Both the position numbers and the translations under genes were made by a program. Below the pieces are notes generated by a model that saw only the letters and a program-made list of their open reading frames with translations, was not told the DNA's origin and searched no databases. From Copromyces sp. CBS 386.78 (Eukaryota; Ascomycota; Sordariomycetes; Sordariales; Sordariaceae), in contig MU839096.1 in assembly GCA_030685235.1 (NCBI GenBank), positions 1 through 64,000 of the forward strand: DNA of 64,000 nucleotides, given 5' to 3'. Below, in pieces: positions 33,614-47,720 of this stretch; the first letter of the stretch is position 1, and each line of letters begins with the position of its first letter.

Positions 33614-33845
33614 TATCACAGGGTTAGCCTATGTTGCATATGCTAGTAATAGTAATTCTCTGAGACTACTATTACCATTTCGGTTAATTAGTTACGGCCT
33701 CCCGCTATAGACCCACTAGTTTATAGCTCGAATCCTATAAAGGCCCATCTCCCGAACGCACCTCTACACTTCTCTTCCTTTCCTCTCCTCGTACAATTAT
33801 ATATATTTACATTTATATTCAACCTCTCGCCCTCTACCCGTAATA
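33614..33845 (+). repeat. Left LTR of Gypsy-2
   Basis: 232 bp, starting TATCACAGGG. It is less mutated than the right copy in the segment 33640-33780. Confidence 0.9.
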
Positions 33846-36358
33846 ATTAATTGTACCTTTTAATTATTACATTTATAATATAAACTTATTTATCGCAATT
33901 ATTTTCAATCGCGCGCGTATAGGGATCGCTTTATCATAAATCGCTAAACTTAATACCCCCCCTTAAACTTCGATAATCGTAATTACAATAATCACTTAAT
34001 TAAAACTTTAATATCCCTTTACCAATATATAAAAGAAAATACTCTTCATCCAATAAATAAGAGATCGCTTATCTTTAATTACTTTAAACAATCTTAATAG
34101 TAGATTTTTATTTTAAATAGTCCTAATCGCAAACTTTTACCTCTCTTTTATTTCGAACGGTTACCTCTCTTTTATTTTATATTTTACAACAATAGTAATC
34201 CCGCCCTTTTCTCCTTTAACAATAGTATTAATAGCAGTAATCTTCTTAACTTTTTTATTCTTATTATTAATAACCCATTTAATTTAAAATTATTACATTC
34301 CATTATTAATATTTTTAATAGCGAATTCAATATTACAATTTATCGCGCCGCGTTTTTTAAATTCCCCTAACCTATTATTATAATTTTCGTTAATCTTTTC
34401 GAAGGCTTCAATTAACTAGAAGGTCTCCTAATCCTACGCGAATATTTCGAAGCGATTTCTCTTTTCTCTTAGGCCCCCGCTTTTTACTCTATTATTATAC
34501 TTTTTAATCGTTTTTATTACGCTAACTTCGAATACTACAACAATTTCGAAAGCAATTTCTAATATTCTAAGGAGGAATTTAGGATTACCCGTTAAATAAT
34601 TAACGACGCCTAATCTAATTTCAATTAAAAGAATTTCGATTATATTAACTTTAAATCCGTTTACAATATTTTATTCGCGGAATATAATATTTTTAAAATA
34701 TAAATTTCCTCTTTTTCCCCCGTTAATAATATAATTACGAAAATAATTATATCCTCCTCTCTTCGCTAAACGGTAGAAAACCCGCCTATTTTTATAAATA
34801 AAGAAATTAATAGTCTTATTCGCAAATATAAAATTTTTAAAACTTAGCGTTTTCGTATTTAATTTTAATAGAAATATAATACTATTCTTTACTCCTTTAA
34901 AAATATTAAAATTATTTATACCGCTATACTTTTAAGACCTAAAATTTTGTCCGGCATTTAGAATAATTTAGACGTAATCTAATTAAACCCTAATAAAGCG
35001 AATTAGCGTTAGAAGATAGGCGTTGAATTTATAGAATATTTAATCTTTCGTTTTTAGAACGTAAATTTTAAAATAAACGTTAGCCGCTACTTATAAAAGT
35101 TATATATAAAGAATATATTTTTTACGGATTTCGAATTTAAATTAACTAATTTAATAAACTTCTACGGTTTTAATAATTCGATAAAGGTCTATTATTTTTA
35201 GAATAAAATTAATAAACGTTTCTATAATATTTTCGTTTACTACGACCTTCCCCCCGATAACGATTTTAAACGTTAATTCGAAATTTATTATAATATTACC
35301 AATAATTTTAAAGATATAAATTATTATTAGAAGATAGCGAACTACTTTTTTAATCCTAATAATAATATTAATAATAATAATAATAATAGAGGTCGCTCTA
35401 ACATTAAACTTTCTACTAATAACGTCCTTATTAATTAGGGTAGTAATAAAATAAATTTAAACGCTATTAATTTCGTAATCTTTATTTATAAGGATATTTT
35501 CGATTAACGTTCTTACGATAGCCTTTACCGTCGTTATAATAAGTCCGGCTATATTATTTACAATTATATTACTTCGGTTAATTACGGTTTTTAAGGCCTT
35601 TAATACTTTATTAATAAGAAGTCGAAGAATAAAAGTTATAATAAGGGTTATAATTAAAAGTAGGTTTGTATTACCGATATTACTTTAATTACCCCGGTTA
35701 TTCTAGCCGCCCCCGCCAAACCCGCCGTTAATAGAGAATATTATAACGATTAAGAAAACGCTTAATTTTTATATATAGTCGCGTATAGAAGTTTGGCTAA
35801 GTTATATTTAAAAAATAAATTTTAAATTCTACGGAATTGGAAGGTTTAGAGGAAATTAAAGTTTAATTATTAAATAGTTTTACTTCCCTAAATTTAATAC
35901 TTTTATCCTTTTATATTATAATCCGTTTATATAAAGATTATTATATTACCCTTATTAATAGTAGTTATTCTACTTTTACGTTTATTAATTGTTCCTTTAT
36001 TATTAAAAATAACCTTCCCTATTTTCGATTATTAAGAATAAAGAAGTTCGTTCTTATTAACGGAGTAATTAAAAGTATTATTTTTTAAAAAAAAAAAATT
36101 AAACTCCGGATTAACTATTACAAGGAAACGATTACCTTTTTAATTTACAATATTTTTAAGAAATACCTAATTATTTTAAACTTTTTATAAATATAATACT
36201 ATTGGTTAGAAATCGATTACAAATAGTATAATATATACTTTAATTATACTACCTACCGAGGCCGCTATTTATTAACGGATTTCTTTAAATATTAAACAAT
36301 AGTATTTAGAGCCCTTATTAATTAGGTTTTGGTAGCTTCTGTCTACTAAACTCCTATT

Positions 36359-36500
36359 TTGCCGGTTAAAAAGGAAGAGACCGAATTTCCTTTTCTAATT
36401 ATTAAGAAGGAGGAGATTGTATTTCCTTTTCTAGTTATTAAAAAAGAAGAAACCGAATTTCGTCTTCTAATTATTAAAAAAGAGAAGATTAAGAAGATTG
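36359..36500 (+). repeat. 36-bp tandem repeat within the Gypsy-2 coding region
   Basis: A little over three copies of a 36-bp unit coding a 12-residue charged repeat, KKEETEFPFLII and variants. It sits in a frame left open for 131 codons (36359-36754) between the gag and pol parts. It is likely a linker in the former polyprotein. Confidence 0.75.
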
Positions 36501-37399
36501 CGGCGGAACCTGCTCTAAAACCTTTATCCGCTCTCAAACTCCCTCTTACCGCTATTAAATTTAAGATTAATTTTAAGACTAGTTACTATATAATCCCCGT
36601 TCTTATTAAGGCGTTAGTAACCCGGAAGGCTAAATTTAAAATTATTATTATTAATACCACTACTTTCTTTATTAAAATTAAGAACTTCGCGCTTTACGAA
36701 TTTTATATACGTATAAGTAGCCGTTGCGTTTTAATTAGCGCGAATCGTCCCTAATACTATTATTTTTATAAGCCTAATTATAAATTTAACTTTAATAATA
36801 TTAGGGTATTTAATATAGCCGTATTTAATTTTATTTATAAAAAAGAATAATTATAATTATACGTTACAAACTATATTAAAATCGAAAGGCTGGCGGCTAT
36901 AGCGGATTTTTAAAATTTAAATTTAACCGAGGAAATAGTTAATAATATTATAGAAGGCGATAAAAGGAAGTATAAGGAAAGTTTACCCCCCGCGCTTTAT
37001 AATTTTATTAACGAAATAATTAGTATTTATATTTTAAAAAATACTTAAAAGGCCGCGATTTTCGTTAAAGCAATCAATTTTACTAGAAATTTCGAAATTA
37101 ATACGCCCGTATACAAAGAAATCTTCCGATAAATATATTTAGCAAAAGTCGACGAAAAAGATATAAAAAAGTTTTTTAATAAAGTAGACCGACCGTTAAA
37201 AATTAAAGAAAAAATTATCGAAATTTTAAACCGTTCCGAGGGATAGAGGTATATTAGCGAGGTCACTACTTTTTTACCCTCGCTAGCGGAAGAAATCCTT
37301 CCTTATCGTTCGTATAATTATAAAATTAAATTGTAGCTAAGAAAGTAACCCCCTAACGTATAATTATAATACGTATTACTTATAAAAATAATCGTTATT

Positions 37400-40300
37400 A
37401 AAAAGTAGATCGATAATAATTTAAGGAAGAAATTTATTTAACTATTATAATCGGTAACCACTTCCTTCCTTTTACTAATTAAAAAACCCGGAAGCGGAAT
37501 TCGTATTTATATAAATTATTATAATATTAATAATATTACGTTAAAGATACGTTATTTATTGCCGCTAATTAAAAAGATTTTTAATACGATTTATAAAGTA
37601 AAAATCTTTATAAAGTTCAATATTATTACTACGTTTAATAGGATCTATATTAAGGAGGGGTATAAATAGTTTACTATTTTTATTACCCGTTTTAGCCTTT
37701 ACGAATTAATTATATATCCTTTCGGTTTATAAGGCGCGTTAAAAAATTTTTAAAATTATATTAATAACGTTTTATATAATATTTTCGACGTTTATACTAC
37801 CGTTTATTTCGACGATATTTTAATTTATTCCGATAATGAAAAAGAATATAAAGAATACGTTAGAGAGGTTTTATAGAGGATAATTAAAGTAAGATTTTAA
37901 ATTAATATTAATAAGTACGAATTCTATATATAGCGAATTAAATATTTAAATTTTATTATTACCCTAAGTAATTTCGAAATAAATTTAAAAAAGGTTTTTA
38001 TAATTATAATATAGGAAATTTTAGATTTTAAGAAGTCGCGTTAGCGCTTTTTAAATTTTACTAATTTTTACCGTCGTTTTATTAAGTATGTTTTTATTAT
38101 CGCCGGCCCGTTATATAAATTAATTAAGAAAACGGCGGGATAAGAATAGGAGGAACGGTATTAAAGATCTTTTAAAGCCTTAAAGAAGGCTTTTACAAGC
38201 GGACCCGTATTTTGGATTTACGATTAATTAAAATAGATTATTGTAGAAATAAACGCTTTTAATTAGGTATATAAAAGTATATTATTATAATATAATAATA
38301 ATAGTATCCTTCGCCCTATTACTTATTTTAATTAGTAGTATTCTGTAGCCGAATATAATTATAATATTTATAATAAGGAATTATTCGCTATTATTAAAGC
38401 TTTAGAAGAATAGCGCTCCGAATTCGAAAGGGTATAATAACCGATTAAGGTCCTTACAGACTATAAAACTTTAAAGACTTTTACAATTAATAAATAATTA
38501 ATTCCCCGCTATATACAATAATCCTAATTCCTATCCCGGTTTAATTTTATAATTAAATACCGACCGGGTTTATTATAAGTACGCCTTAACGCTTTAAATA
38601 GGAAATTAAAAAATTTATTTAAAGACGAAGCCGATAAACGGCTATTAGTTAGAAATAAGATTTTATTCGATTATAATATTTTTATAAACGGAATTTTCGT
38701 TTTAAAGAATAGAGAGGAAGTTATTAATATTAAAATTAAATATATTTACAACTTAGAAGTAATAAATAATAAGTTTATTAACGATTTGATTATAGAGAAT
38801 TATAAGAAATTAATATTCTTATAAAATTTGTTCGCTTATTTATTAAACTTTAATTGCTACGTATAATTTAAAGAGGTAAAAGATTAATTAAAGAAGGTAT
38901 CCTTCGTTAAATATAGGGTAATATAGGGACGAACCTACTTTCGAAGCGCTATTATCGTTAACCCTAATAATATTAAACTTTAATTCTAATTCTTCTACCG
39001 CGTATACGATTTATTATTTACTAGTTACTTAGATTATAAAAAGACCTATTCGTTACTCTTTTAATCTTTTTTTTGGCTAAGGATATTTAATATTGTTAAG
39101 GCCTATTATAAAGCTTACCTACTATATATTAAATTTAAATTATTATAATACTCCCTATACAAATTCTTAAAATCGTTAGCAATACTTTTCGTATTATAGA
39201 AAGATATTTCCGTAAATTATATTACCCCTTTAATTCCCTACGTACGCCGGGGTTAAAAATTTAAATATATAACCGTTATTATTAATTATTTAACGAAAAT
39301 ATAATATTTTATTCCTATTATCAGCTTTACAGCCGAAGAATTAACGGACCGGTTTATTAAAAGAGTCTATAATATTTACAGCCTTCCGGATTCTATTATA
39401 TCGGATTGAAGTTCTTAATTTATTTCGTAGCTTTAAAGAATTTTATTTTCCTATTTAGAAGTAATTTTTAAGCCTTCTTCCGCGTTCTATTTAATTATTA
39501 ACGGTTAAACGGAACGTATTAATACGGAAATAGAAAAATATTTTCGTTTCTATATTAATTAGGCATAGGATAATTAAGTAGATTAATTATTAATTATAAA
39601 GTTTATTAATAATAATTTAGTATTTAAAATAACGGGAATATCCTTTTTCTTTACTAATTATAATTTCTACCCCTATATAGGCGTTAAATTAACGAAATTA
39701 TACCTACTAAATTTATTAATTTAATAGTAAGCAGAGTATTTTAAGGTTAACGAAATCGTTAATTACTTTAAAAGAATATTAGAGTACATTACGGATTAAA
39801 TAAAATAAATTTAATAACGGTATAAAATTAACGTTAATATTCGAAGGACGGATATTCCGAAATATAAGACAGGAGATAAAGTTTTATTTAATACGGAAAA
39901 TTTCAATACCGGCCGACTATATACGAAGCTTACCCCCTTTTATAAAAGCCTATTCGAAATTATTAAAGCAAATAGCTATAGAATTATATTTAGACTCTTT
40001 ATTAATATAAAGTATAGCCCAAATTTCTACGTTAATAAAATTAAATTATAAGCCGAAGTAGGTATTCCGGGATAATTAGAAGTATAAAGGGACGTTCGTA
40101 TAAATTAAAGTCGTAGTATAAAAAAGATTAATAACGAAGAGGATTTAGTAGAATGGGATTTCGTTAAAATTAACGGCTACTATAAAGCGGTTAATAGTTA
40201 TTAAAAATATTTCGTCGTTTAGGTATTACTTTATTAGCCTTTATAACAACCGTATATTAATATAGCTATATCCTTTAATACAATACGGTAATTTTACGAA

Positions 40301-40440
40301 GTATATTCGGAGGTTTTAATACCCTTAGATTAGTTAGCGGCGGAGCGGAAGCGAAGGAGGACGTTAGAAGAGGAGGAGTCGGCTATAGAAATAGAAGCTC
40401 CGTTAACAAAGTACGAAGGGAGGGGGAAGTCGTTACAATT
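37400..40440 (+). pseudogene. Degraded pol of Gypsy-2 (RT, RNase H, integrase)
   Basis: The reverse transcriptase spans about 37480-38000, with YPFGLQGA followed by the catalytic box YFDDILIYS, which is intact. RNase H spans about 38180-38610 (ends KYRPG). Integrase spans about 39220-39720 (IISDQSSQFIS and the NGQTERIN block). Stops are TAA/TAG that fit former Gln or Trp codons. The order RT-RNase H-integrase is that of Ty3/Gypsy. Confidence 0.85.
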
Positions 40441-40544
40441 AACGGCTATAGAAGTTTTTTACAGTTAAATTAAACGTTTAATAAGGTTATTTATTATTTT
40501 ATATAATTTTAATTAGCTATATAGCTTCTTTTAAGTAGGGGTAG

Positions 40545-40776
40545 TATTATAGGGTTAATTTGTATTATATATATTAGTGATAGTAATTCTTTAAGACTAT
40601 TATTACTATTTCGGTTAATTGGCTACGGCCTCCCGCTATAGACTTACTGGTTTATAGTTCGAGTCCTATAAAAGCCTATCTCCCGAGCGTACCTCTATAC
40701 TTCTCTTCCTTTCCTCTCCTCGTATAATTACGCATATCTACATTTACACTCAACCTCTCGCCCTCTACCCATGATA
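40545..40776 (+). repeat. Right LTR of Gypsy-2
   Basis: A 232-bp copy of 33614-33845. It ends CCCATGATA, followed by the AATAG duplicate. Confidence 0.9.
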
Positions 40777-40781
40777 AATAG

Positions 40782-43742
40782 GTTATACGAAAATTACGTA
40801 ACCGAGGCTTTAAATTAGGAGAATATTTCGCCGTCGATTTTTTCGAATACGAATAAGGGAGAAGAGGTTTTAAATACGTAATACTTATTATTTATTAATA
40901 GATTAGATTTGTCTAAAATATTTATATAGCGATATATATAGTAGAAACTATTATAAAAGGATTATTTTTAATTATCGATATAATTAATTATTAATATAGC
41001 GTTAAAATTAAATATATTAAATGCGATAATGAGTTTAATAATTAATATATTAAGGATAAGCTAATTATTCGCCTTATTATTTTCGAACTTTTAATATTTA
41101 ATATTTAAATTTAAAACGGCGGTATTAAGTATTTAGGGGGTATAATTAAAAAAAAGGCGCGTACTATAGTAAATAGCTCTTATTTCTTTTATAACCTCTA
41201 GCTTTAAATTATTTTAGTAATAGTCTATTTTATTAACCGATCGCCTAGGTATCTTTATAATTAGAAGTCTTCTTACGAACGGTTTTATACTTTCGTAGCC
41301 TATTATAAAGGGGTATAAATTAATCTCCGGAAGTTTAATTTCAGCTATTTACATATATACAATTATAAAGTCTACGCAATAATAAAAATCGCCTAGAAAA
41401 AGGAGTAGCGACGAAAGAAATTCTAATTAAAAGTATAGATCGGCTACCTTATCGGCTACGCTGCTTCGTCTATATATTAAATCTAGAACCCGTAGGCAAA
41501 CCGTATTATTTATATTTGTAATATATTATTTAATAAAAGTTCAATCTACTTAGGGAATTCTAACGAAATTAAAGAAAGATTAAAGCTAATTAATAATAAA
41601 ATCTCTAATTTATTTAATAAAGTTAATTATTTACTTTAACTATTTATATAGTATTTTAAACCCTTTAACGTAATTTAAAATATAGAAGATAATAGCCTTA
41701 TTTAATTACTACCGTCGTTCTTCGATAACGAATTATAAATAAATAGTAATAATATCATTAACCCTAAATTAATTAAGCTTAGCGCTTAAAGTAAAATATC
41801 TTTCGATTTTATATTTAAATATCCTACCCCTTTAAATATACTACTAGCCGCTCTCTCTACTAGTTTTATTATTAATTTACTAAAGCCTATCTCCTTCCCG
41901 TCTTTCGAATTATAGGAAATTACTTTTAACGTTAGGAAATTCGTTTAATTAGTAGGCTAAAAATAGGGTAAAGTTATTACGAAAGTAGAAATTAATTATT
42001 TAATTATTAAAGGTAAGCGGTTAAATTTTATTAAGTATTAAAATTTACCTCCGGTCCTAAAAATTTACTACGATTTCGAATATTACGAATTAGGAAATCT
42101 CTTTAAATAAGTAGAAGAAATATACCTTAATAATTATAAGGAAATAAGGTTGTAAGTAGAGGTCGATAAAAATATCCCTTATATTAAGGATACTTAGATC
42201 TTTAATTATATATAAATATATATATATAAATTCAATAAGTACAATTATTTTTAAAAGGTAAAAGCTCGCCTTATAGTTAGAGGGGATTAATAGTATTATT
42301 ATAGGAAAGAAATATACGTTTCTACGTTAGCTAATCGTTCTTTCTAATCTATTATCGCTTATACCGCTAAATTTAATTTCGAATTTATTTAATACAATAT
42401 TATAAATACCTTCGTTAACGCCTATTTTAATAAGGAGATCTATATATATATACCCCTTAGATATTAAAAGTATTATATAGTATTTAAATTATTTAAGGCC
42501 TTTTATAGTTTGCGACGTACTCTTCTATTCTAGTAACGAGAATTTAATAGCACTTTTAAGAATATAGGTTTCTAATTATTATTCGAAGATCTATATATCT
42601 TCAAACGCAGTAGGATTTTAATCTTTTATTACATTGGCAATATTGTATTTACTTTCGACTAGAAATTATATAATAAAGTTAATTAAATAATAAAGAATTT
42701 GGAAGAGAAATATAAATTTATAGGGGGTAATAACTTCTAATAGTTTTTAAATATTAAAATTATTTGAGATCGAGAGGTAGGATTGATCTAATTATTTTAA
42801 TAGGAATATATTTATAAAATTACCAAGCTTATTAAAAATCTTTATACCTTCGCCTTTATTCTAATAAATAATAAAGAATTTTTATTTTATAATAGCGTAA
42901 TTACCTTCGATAAAATACGGGATTATTAAGTCGTCGTCGGATCGATAATATATATTATAATAATTACCCGAATAAATATTGTCTCTATAGCTAGCTATTT
43001 AATTCGTTATAATTACAATCTTAATCCTTAGTATTATAAAGTTACTAATAAGGTATTGTATTACCTTTAATTTTATTTAGATTTCTCCCTTTATTTTAAA
43101 TCGTTATTAAAATTCGAAATAATTTTAAATATTTTATACGCCGATAATATATTAGATTAGAAAAGTTTATATAATTTTATAATTAAATTGTTTAGTAGTT
43201 TTAGTTATTAGGGTATTATTAAATAAAGAACGGTATTAATTTCAATTACCGAAGTAGAGTTACTATCGATTTTTAATATAATAAAGGAAGTTATTATTAT
43301 TATACGTTTATATAAGGAAATTAAAATTCCCCTCAATTAGAAAGTTCTTATAATCGGCTGTAATAATATTTAAATAATCCGCGTTTTAATCGTTAAAGTA
43401 TTATAATTAATGACTAAATTGAAATATATTGATATTTATCGTTATTAGTTACGGTAGGAGATTATAGAAGGAAGGATTGCGGTCGAATATTTGGAGATAA
43501 AGAAGATATTAGTAAACGGTTTAATAAAGGTATTGGGATAGTTGGATTACGAGAAGTTCCGGGATTTGATGGGGATGGCGAATATGCTAGTTCGAAAGGA
43601 GATAAGGATTAGGAGGGAAGTTCCCGACGATGTTTTAGAGGATACTTATAGTTTAGTTGGGGAGATTAACGTACTAGAAGAGAGAAAATTATAAATAGTT
43701 TTACTTTTGCCTTATAGAAAAGGTTTGTAAGTAAGGGGGTAT
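40782..43742 (+). pseudogene. 3' half of degraded Copia pol (integrase tail, RT, RNase H)
   Basis: Landmarks in order: a Copia integrase tail near 41430-41510 (GYLIGYAASSIY), reverse transcriptase from about 42250 (KARLIVRGD), the catalytic box near 42620, now reading YIGN where Copia has YVDD, and the RNase H end near 43420-43580 (KYIDIY ... VNGLIKVLG). A purine tract then leads into the 3' LTR junction. Stops are TAA/TAG type. This is the continuation of 30708-33613. Confidence 0.85.
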
Positions 43743-43986
43743 TATCATAGGGCGCGAGCAAGCACTAAGGTAAGATATTAATTGTTGTACGAGGAACCAG
43801 AAGAGGAACCTATACGCACACGAGAATTATATAGGGTATAGTATAGAGCCCTATAACCATAGGTGGCCATAAATCCACAAGGCGGCACCATAGCTATACT
43901 ACACTCAGACAACTACACTCAACTAGCTACACTAATACAGCACAACACCCCTATCTATTTACAAAGAGCAGGCAATACCTATAACA
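43743..43986 (-). repeat. Left LTR of Gypsy-3
   Basis: 244 bp. Compared with the right copy, its right half (43840-43986) differs mainly by G-to-A changes at TpG while its CpA sites are kept, so mutation there hit one strand. Confidence 0.9.
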
Positions 43987-45299
43987 CTACCCCCCGTCTA
44001 AACTAATTCCCGGCTTCAAAACCGTTTAGAAACTATTAATATCTATAAAATAGGGCATATTAAAGTGGGTAAACGCTTAGCGCTAAACTTCCTATTAAGG
44101 GGTCGAATACTAGCTAAAATATTATTAAATATACCCCTTTTTAAAAACCATTCGATTATTACTTCAAATAATCCTAAATAAGCGTAAACGTTCCCAACCG
44201 TCTTATAAACTCCCTATCTATACCTTCCTATTACCAACCTCTAACGAGGGGTGCTATAAGGACGCCCGTAATATAATAATATATAGGGACGCTTATATCC
44301 CTACTAATATTATAAATTATAAAGGCCCTTTATTCAAATTTTATTATAATCGCTATAATTATCTTTTTCTATTTTATAACTATCTCCCCCTTCCCTACTA
44401 ACCGCAATATAAAATTTTAACCGTATAGGCTCTAACCGTTAATTAAGGGGGTAGGGTAAAATATTAAGGGTAAGAGATATAAGTACGCTATAAAACGTAT
44501 TATCTCCTAATTATTATCGATAATACTTTTATTACAATAGTAGGGTATCTATAAGGTAATTCGGCTAAAATATACAAAATAAACTATTATTAAACTCCTT
44601 TTCTTTTTATTAATTTTATTATAACTTCATTTATTATTCAACCTTACGCTTCTTCGAATTTAATAAATATTTACTTCTAATACTATCGTAGCTGGAATTA
44701 AAGAAGGTAAAGCCTCCTTAATTAATAAAACTTTTAACTTCAACTATACTTTAAATCCCTTCCGGAAATCGATATATAATAGTCCTAATTCTAACCGCCT
44801 CTTATAAAAGTCCCAAACTAATTCGTAATAACTATTAAAATTGGCTACTAACTACTAATTTAGAAGGTAGTAAAACTATTTCACTAAATAATTCTAACGT
44901 CCTTCGATCTTTTAATAATCCAAAAATTCTTTAAACTCCTAACGTCTATCTTCTTCGAAATTCTCGGTTCTAATAATAACTATACCCTCGTTAACTTTAA
45001 CATTAATTATAAGGTTTTTCTAACCTAATAAACCCTCGACGTATAATTTAATTTTAAATATATTAATAATATAAATAACTTTTATATTACTAAATAAAGC
45101 CAATTCTATTATATATAAATTAACCTTTATAATATAAAAAGGTCCTTTAAAATACAATACTAATTTATCGTATAGCCTACTAATTACGTAGTTAACTATA
45201 TTAAATATAACCTCATTTCTAACTTTATATTTAAACGTATTAATACGGTTCTCGTTCGCCGCTACCTCGTACCTCGCTTATATTTATAAAGAAGAAGCT

Positions 45300-47720
45300 T
45301 TAACGAAGTCTTAAACCTTTTTAAATTATAATATTAATTAATTAGTACTAAAGATCTACTTCTTCTATACTTCTATTATATTTGGGGGGAATAGTATAAA
45401 TAGTTCTATCCCTATACGAGGGTAAAAACTATAATTAGCGAACAATAAGGTTACTCCTATTAATACCGACTTAAAATTATTATTTTAGAATTTAATTAAA
45501 GGTAATTAATCTACTTAATCGTCTTATACCTAATTAATAAAAATTCGTAAATATTATTCCAATTCTATATTAATCCTTTTTATCTATTTATTAATTTCCT
45601 TATAATAAAGCGTAGAATACTTCAATTTAATACCTAACTATAAAGATAGCTATTTCTAAAAGGCCGAAACGAATTAAATACCTTTATCCGAAACTATAGT
45701 ATTTAAAAGACTGTAAAGAATATAAATATAATTAATAAACTTCTCTACTAACTCTTCCATTATTAACCCTTCTATTAAAATAAAATATTTTATTTTAATT
45801 AACCTATTTACTATAACTAATATATATTTATATTCCACCCCCCTTCTTATTCGCTATAATTTAGGGAATAAGGTTACGTAATCGATAAAAATATTGCGCT
45901 ACGGGGTATAGGGAATAAATAAGAGTTTAAAAAAACCTATTAGCGACGTCCTAATAACTTTAATTTTACTATAGGGTATATACCCCTTATAATAAATATT
46001 TACTACGATTACTATCCCTAGCTAAAAATAGTAATATATTAATACTACCGTTTTATCCCTCCTAAAATAGCCGCCCTATACTAAAGTATAAATATAATAA
46101 ATTAACTCCAATTAAACCGCCTTATCGTCGGGGGGTATTACTAATCTATCCCTAAATATTACTTTATTATTAATTATATAATATTCAATAAAAGGGATTT
46201 TCAATTTCTTCTTCAAATATTTTAATTAACAATTTCCAAACTTAATAGCTTTTCGAATATCCGTTATTATAAGGGAATTAGCGTAAACCCGGTCTACTAA
46301 ATTATCTATATAAATACTTAACTTATTTTCGTCTTCTTCTTTAAAACTATTTTCCAAAATATAAATAATAAAGGAGGCCCCGTTGTCCGTTATAATATTT
46401 ATTGTAAAACCTTCGCCATCCGTATCTATTAATTCTTAATTAAACGAATCTTCGTCGAAGTACGAAAGATTAATAAGTAACTTCTTTTTTACTTTTAACT
46501 TATTATTTTCTATATCCCTTAATATATATTTTAATTTATAATTTAGGGCGTTGGGTCTAACGTTAATTAATTTTAGCCGGTATTTAATTATAAAATTAAA
46601 TTTAAATAGAAATTCAAACTACTTTATATATTTAAAAGTAAATTTCTTCGTAGTACTAAATATTTTAAAGTTCTTATAGTCGGTAATAATTTCAAATAAT
46701 TAAACGGCGCCCTCTAATTCGGGCCGCTATTCCTCCAATACTTTAATAATAACTAATAATTCCTTATTATATATATTATAATTATATTCGGCTATTAAAT
46801 ACTTAGTTAAAAAGTAGGCGACTAGGTAAAGTTTACTATTATATAACTATAATAGTATACCTCCCGTAAATTAATTAAAAGTATTAACTTCGATTACCGT
46901 CGGCTTTTCCTAATTATAAATCTTTAGAATTAGTACGGTTATAAAAATTATTTTTAAAGCTTTAAAGGCGTTATTATATACTTTATCCCATCTCCAATCT
47001 ATTATTTTCTTCGTCAATTCGTACAATAGTCGGCCCATATATAAGAAATTAGTAATAAACCTCCTATAGAAGTTAATAAAGCCTAGGAAACGCTATAGCT
47101 AGCGCTTTATCGTTAATACCTCTTACCTAATAATTACTTCTACTTTTTCTAGGTTTATTTTAATACCGCCGGGCGTAATAATAAGGCCTAAATATTTAGT
47201 CTTCTAAATATAAAATTTATATTTATTAATATTAATTTATAGGCCCGCGTTAATTAGGCGTTAGAATACTTTTCTAACGTACTTAATATATTTTTTATAA
47301 GTCTCTAAGAAGATTAAAATATTATTGAAGTAAGCCGTCGTATAGATATCTAATATATTATATAAGATATCGTTAATAAAGTTCTAAAAAGAAGCTAGAG
47401 CCCCTAATAAACTAAACGGATATACTAATAATCTATAAAGGCTAAACCTCGTAATAAAGGCTATAAACTATTCGTATCCTTTAATTATACGCAATCTATT
47501 AAATATAATAATAATATCTACCTTTATAAACTACTTAGCTCTATAAATAGTATTTAAAGTCTCCTTAATTAATAATAATAAATATTTATTTTTCAACGAA
47601 ATTTCGTTAATACCTCTATAGTCAACGTAAATCCGCATACCGCCTCCTAATTTACGTATTAATAATATTAGAGAAGCTACGTCTAAAGTTAATAGCCTAA
47701 TAAACCCCTTAACTAAATTA
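45300..47720 (-). pseudogene. Degraded pol of Gypsy-3 (RT, RNase H, integrase)
   Basis: Read on the minus strand. The reverse transcriptase starts near 47690 (GGGMRIYVDYRGINEI) and reaches the catalytic box near 47330, now YFNN. RNase H follows near 46900-46550 (ends KYRLKLINVRPNAL). Integrase lies near 46100-45500 (IVSDKGIQFVSAF). Stops are TAA/TAG type. Confidence 0.82.

Larger units (their letters stand above)
33614..40776 (+). mobile_element. Ty3/Gypsy LTR retrotransposon nested in Copia (Gypsy-2), RIP-inactivated
   Basis: Two 232-bp LTRs (33614-33845 and 40545-40776) are flanked by an exact 5-bp duplication AATAG at 33609-33613 and 40777-40781. A GTAGGGGTAG purine tract precedes the right LTR, so it reads on the plus strand, the same way as its Copia host. 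It contains gag and pol relics, including a still intact YFDD reverse transcriptase box. Frames are broken by TAA/TAG. Confidence 0.92.
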
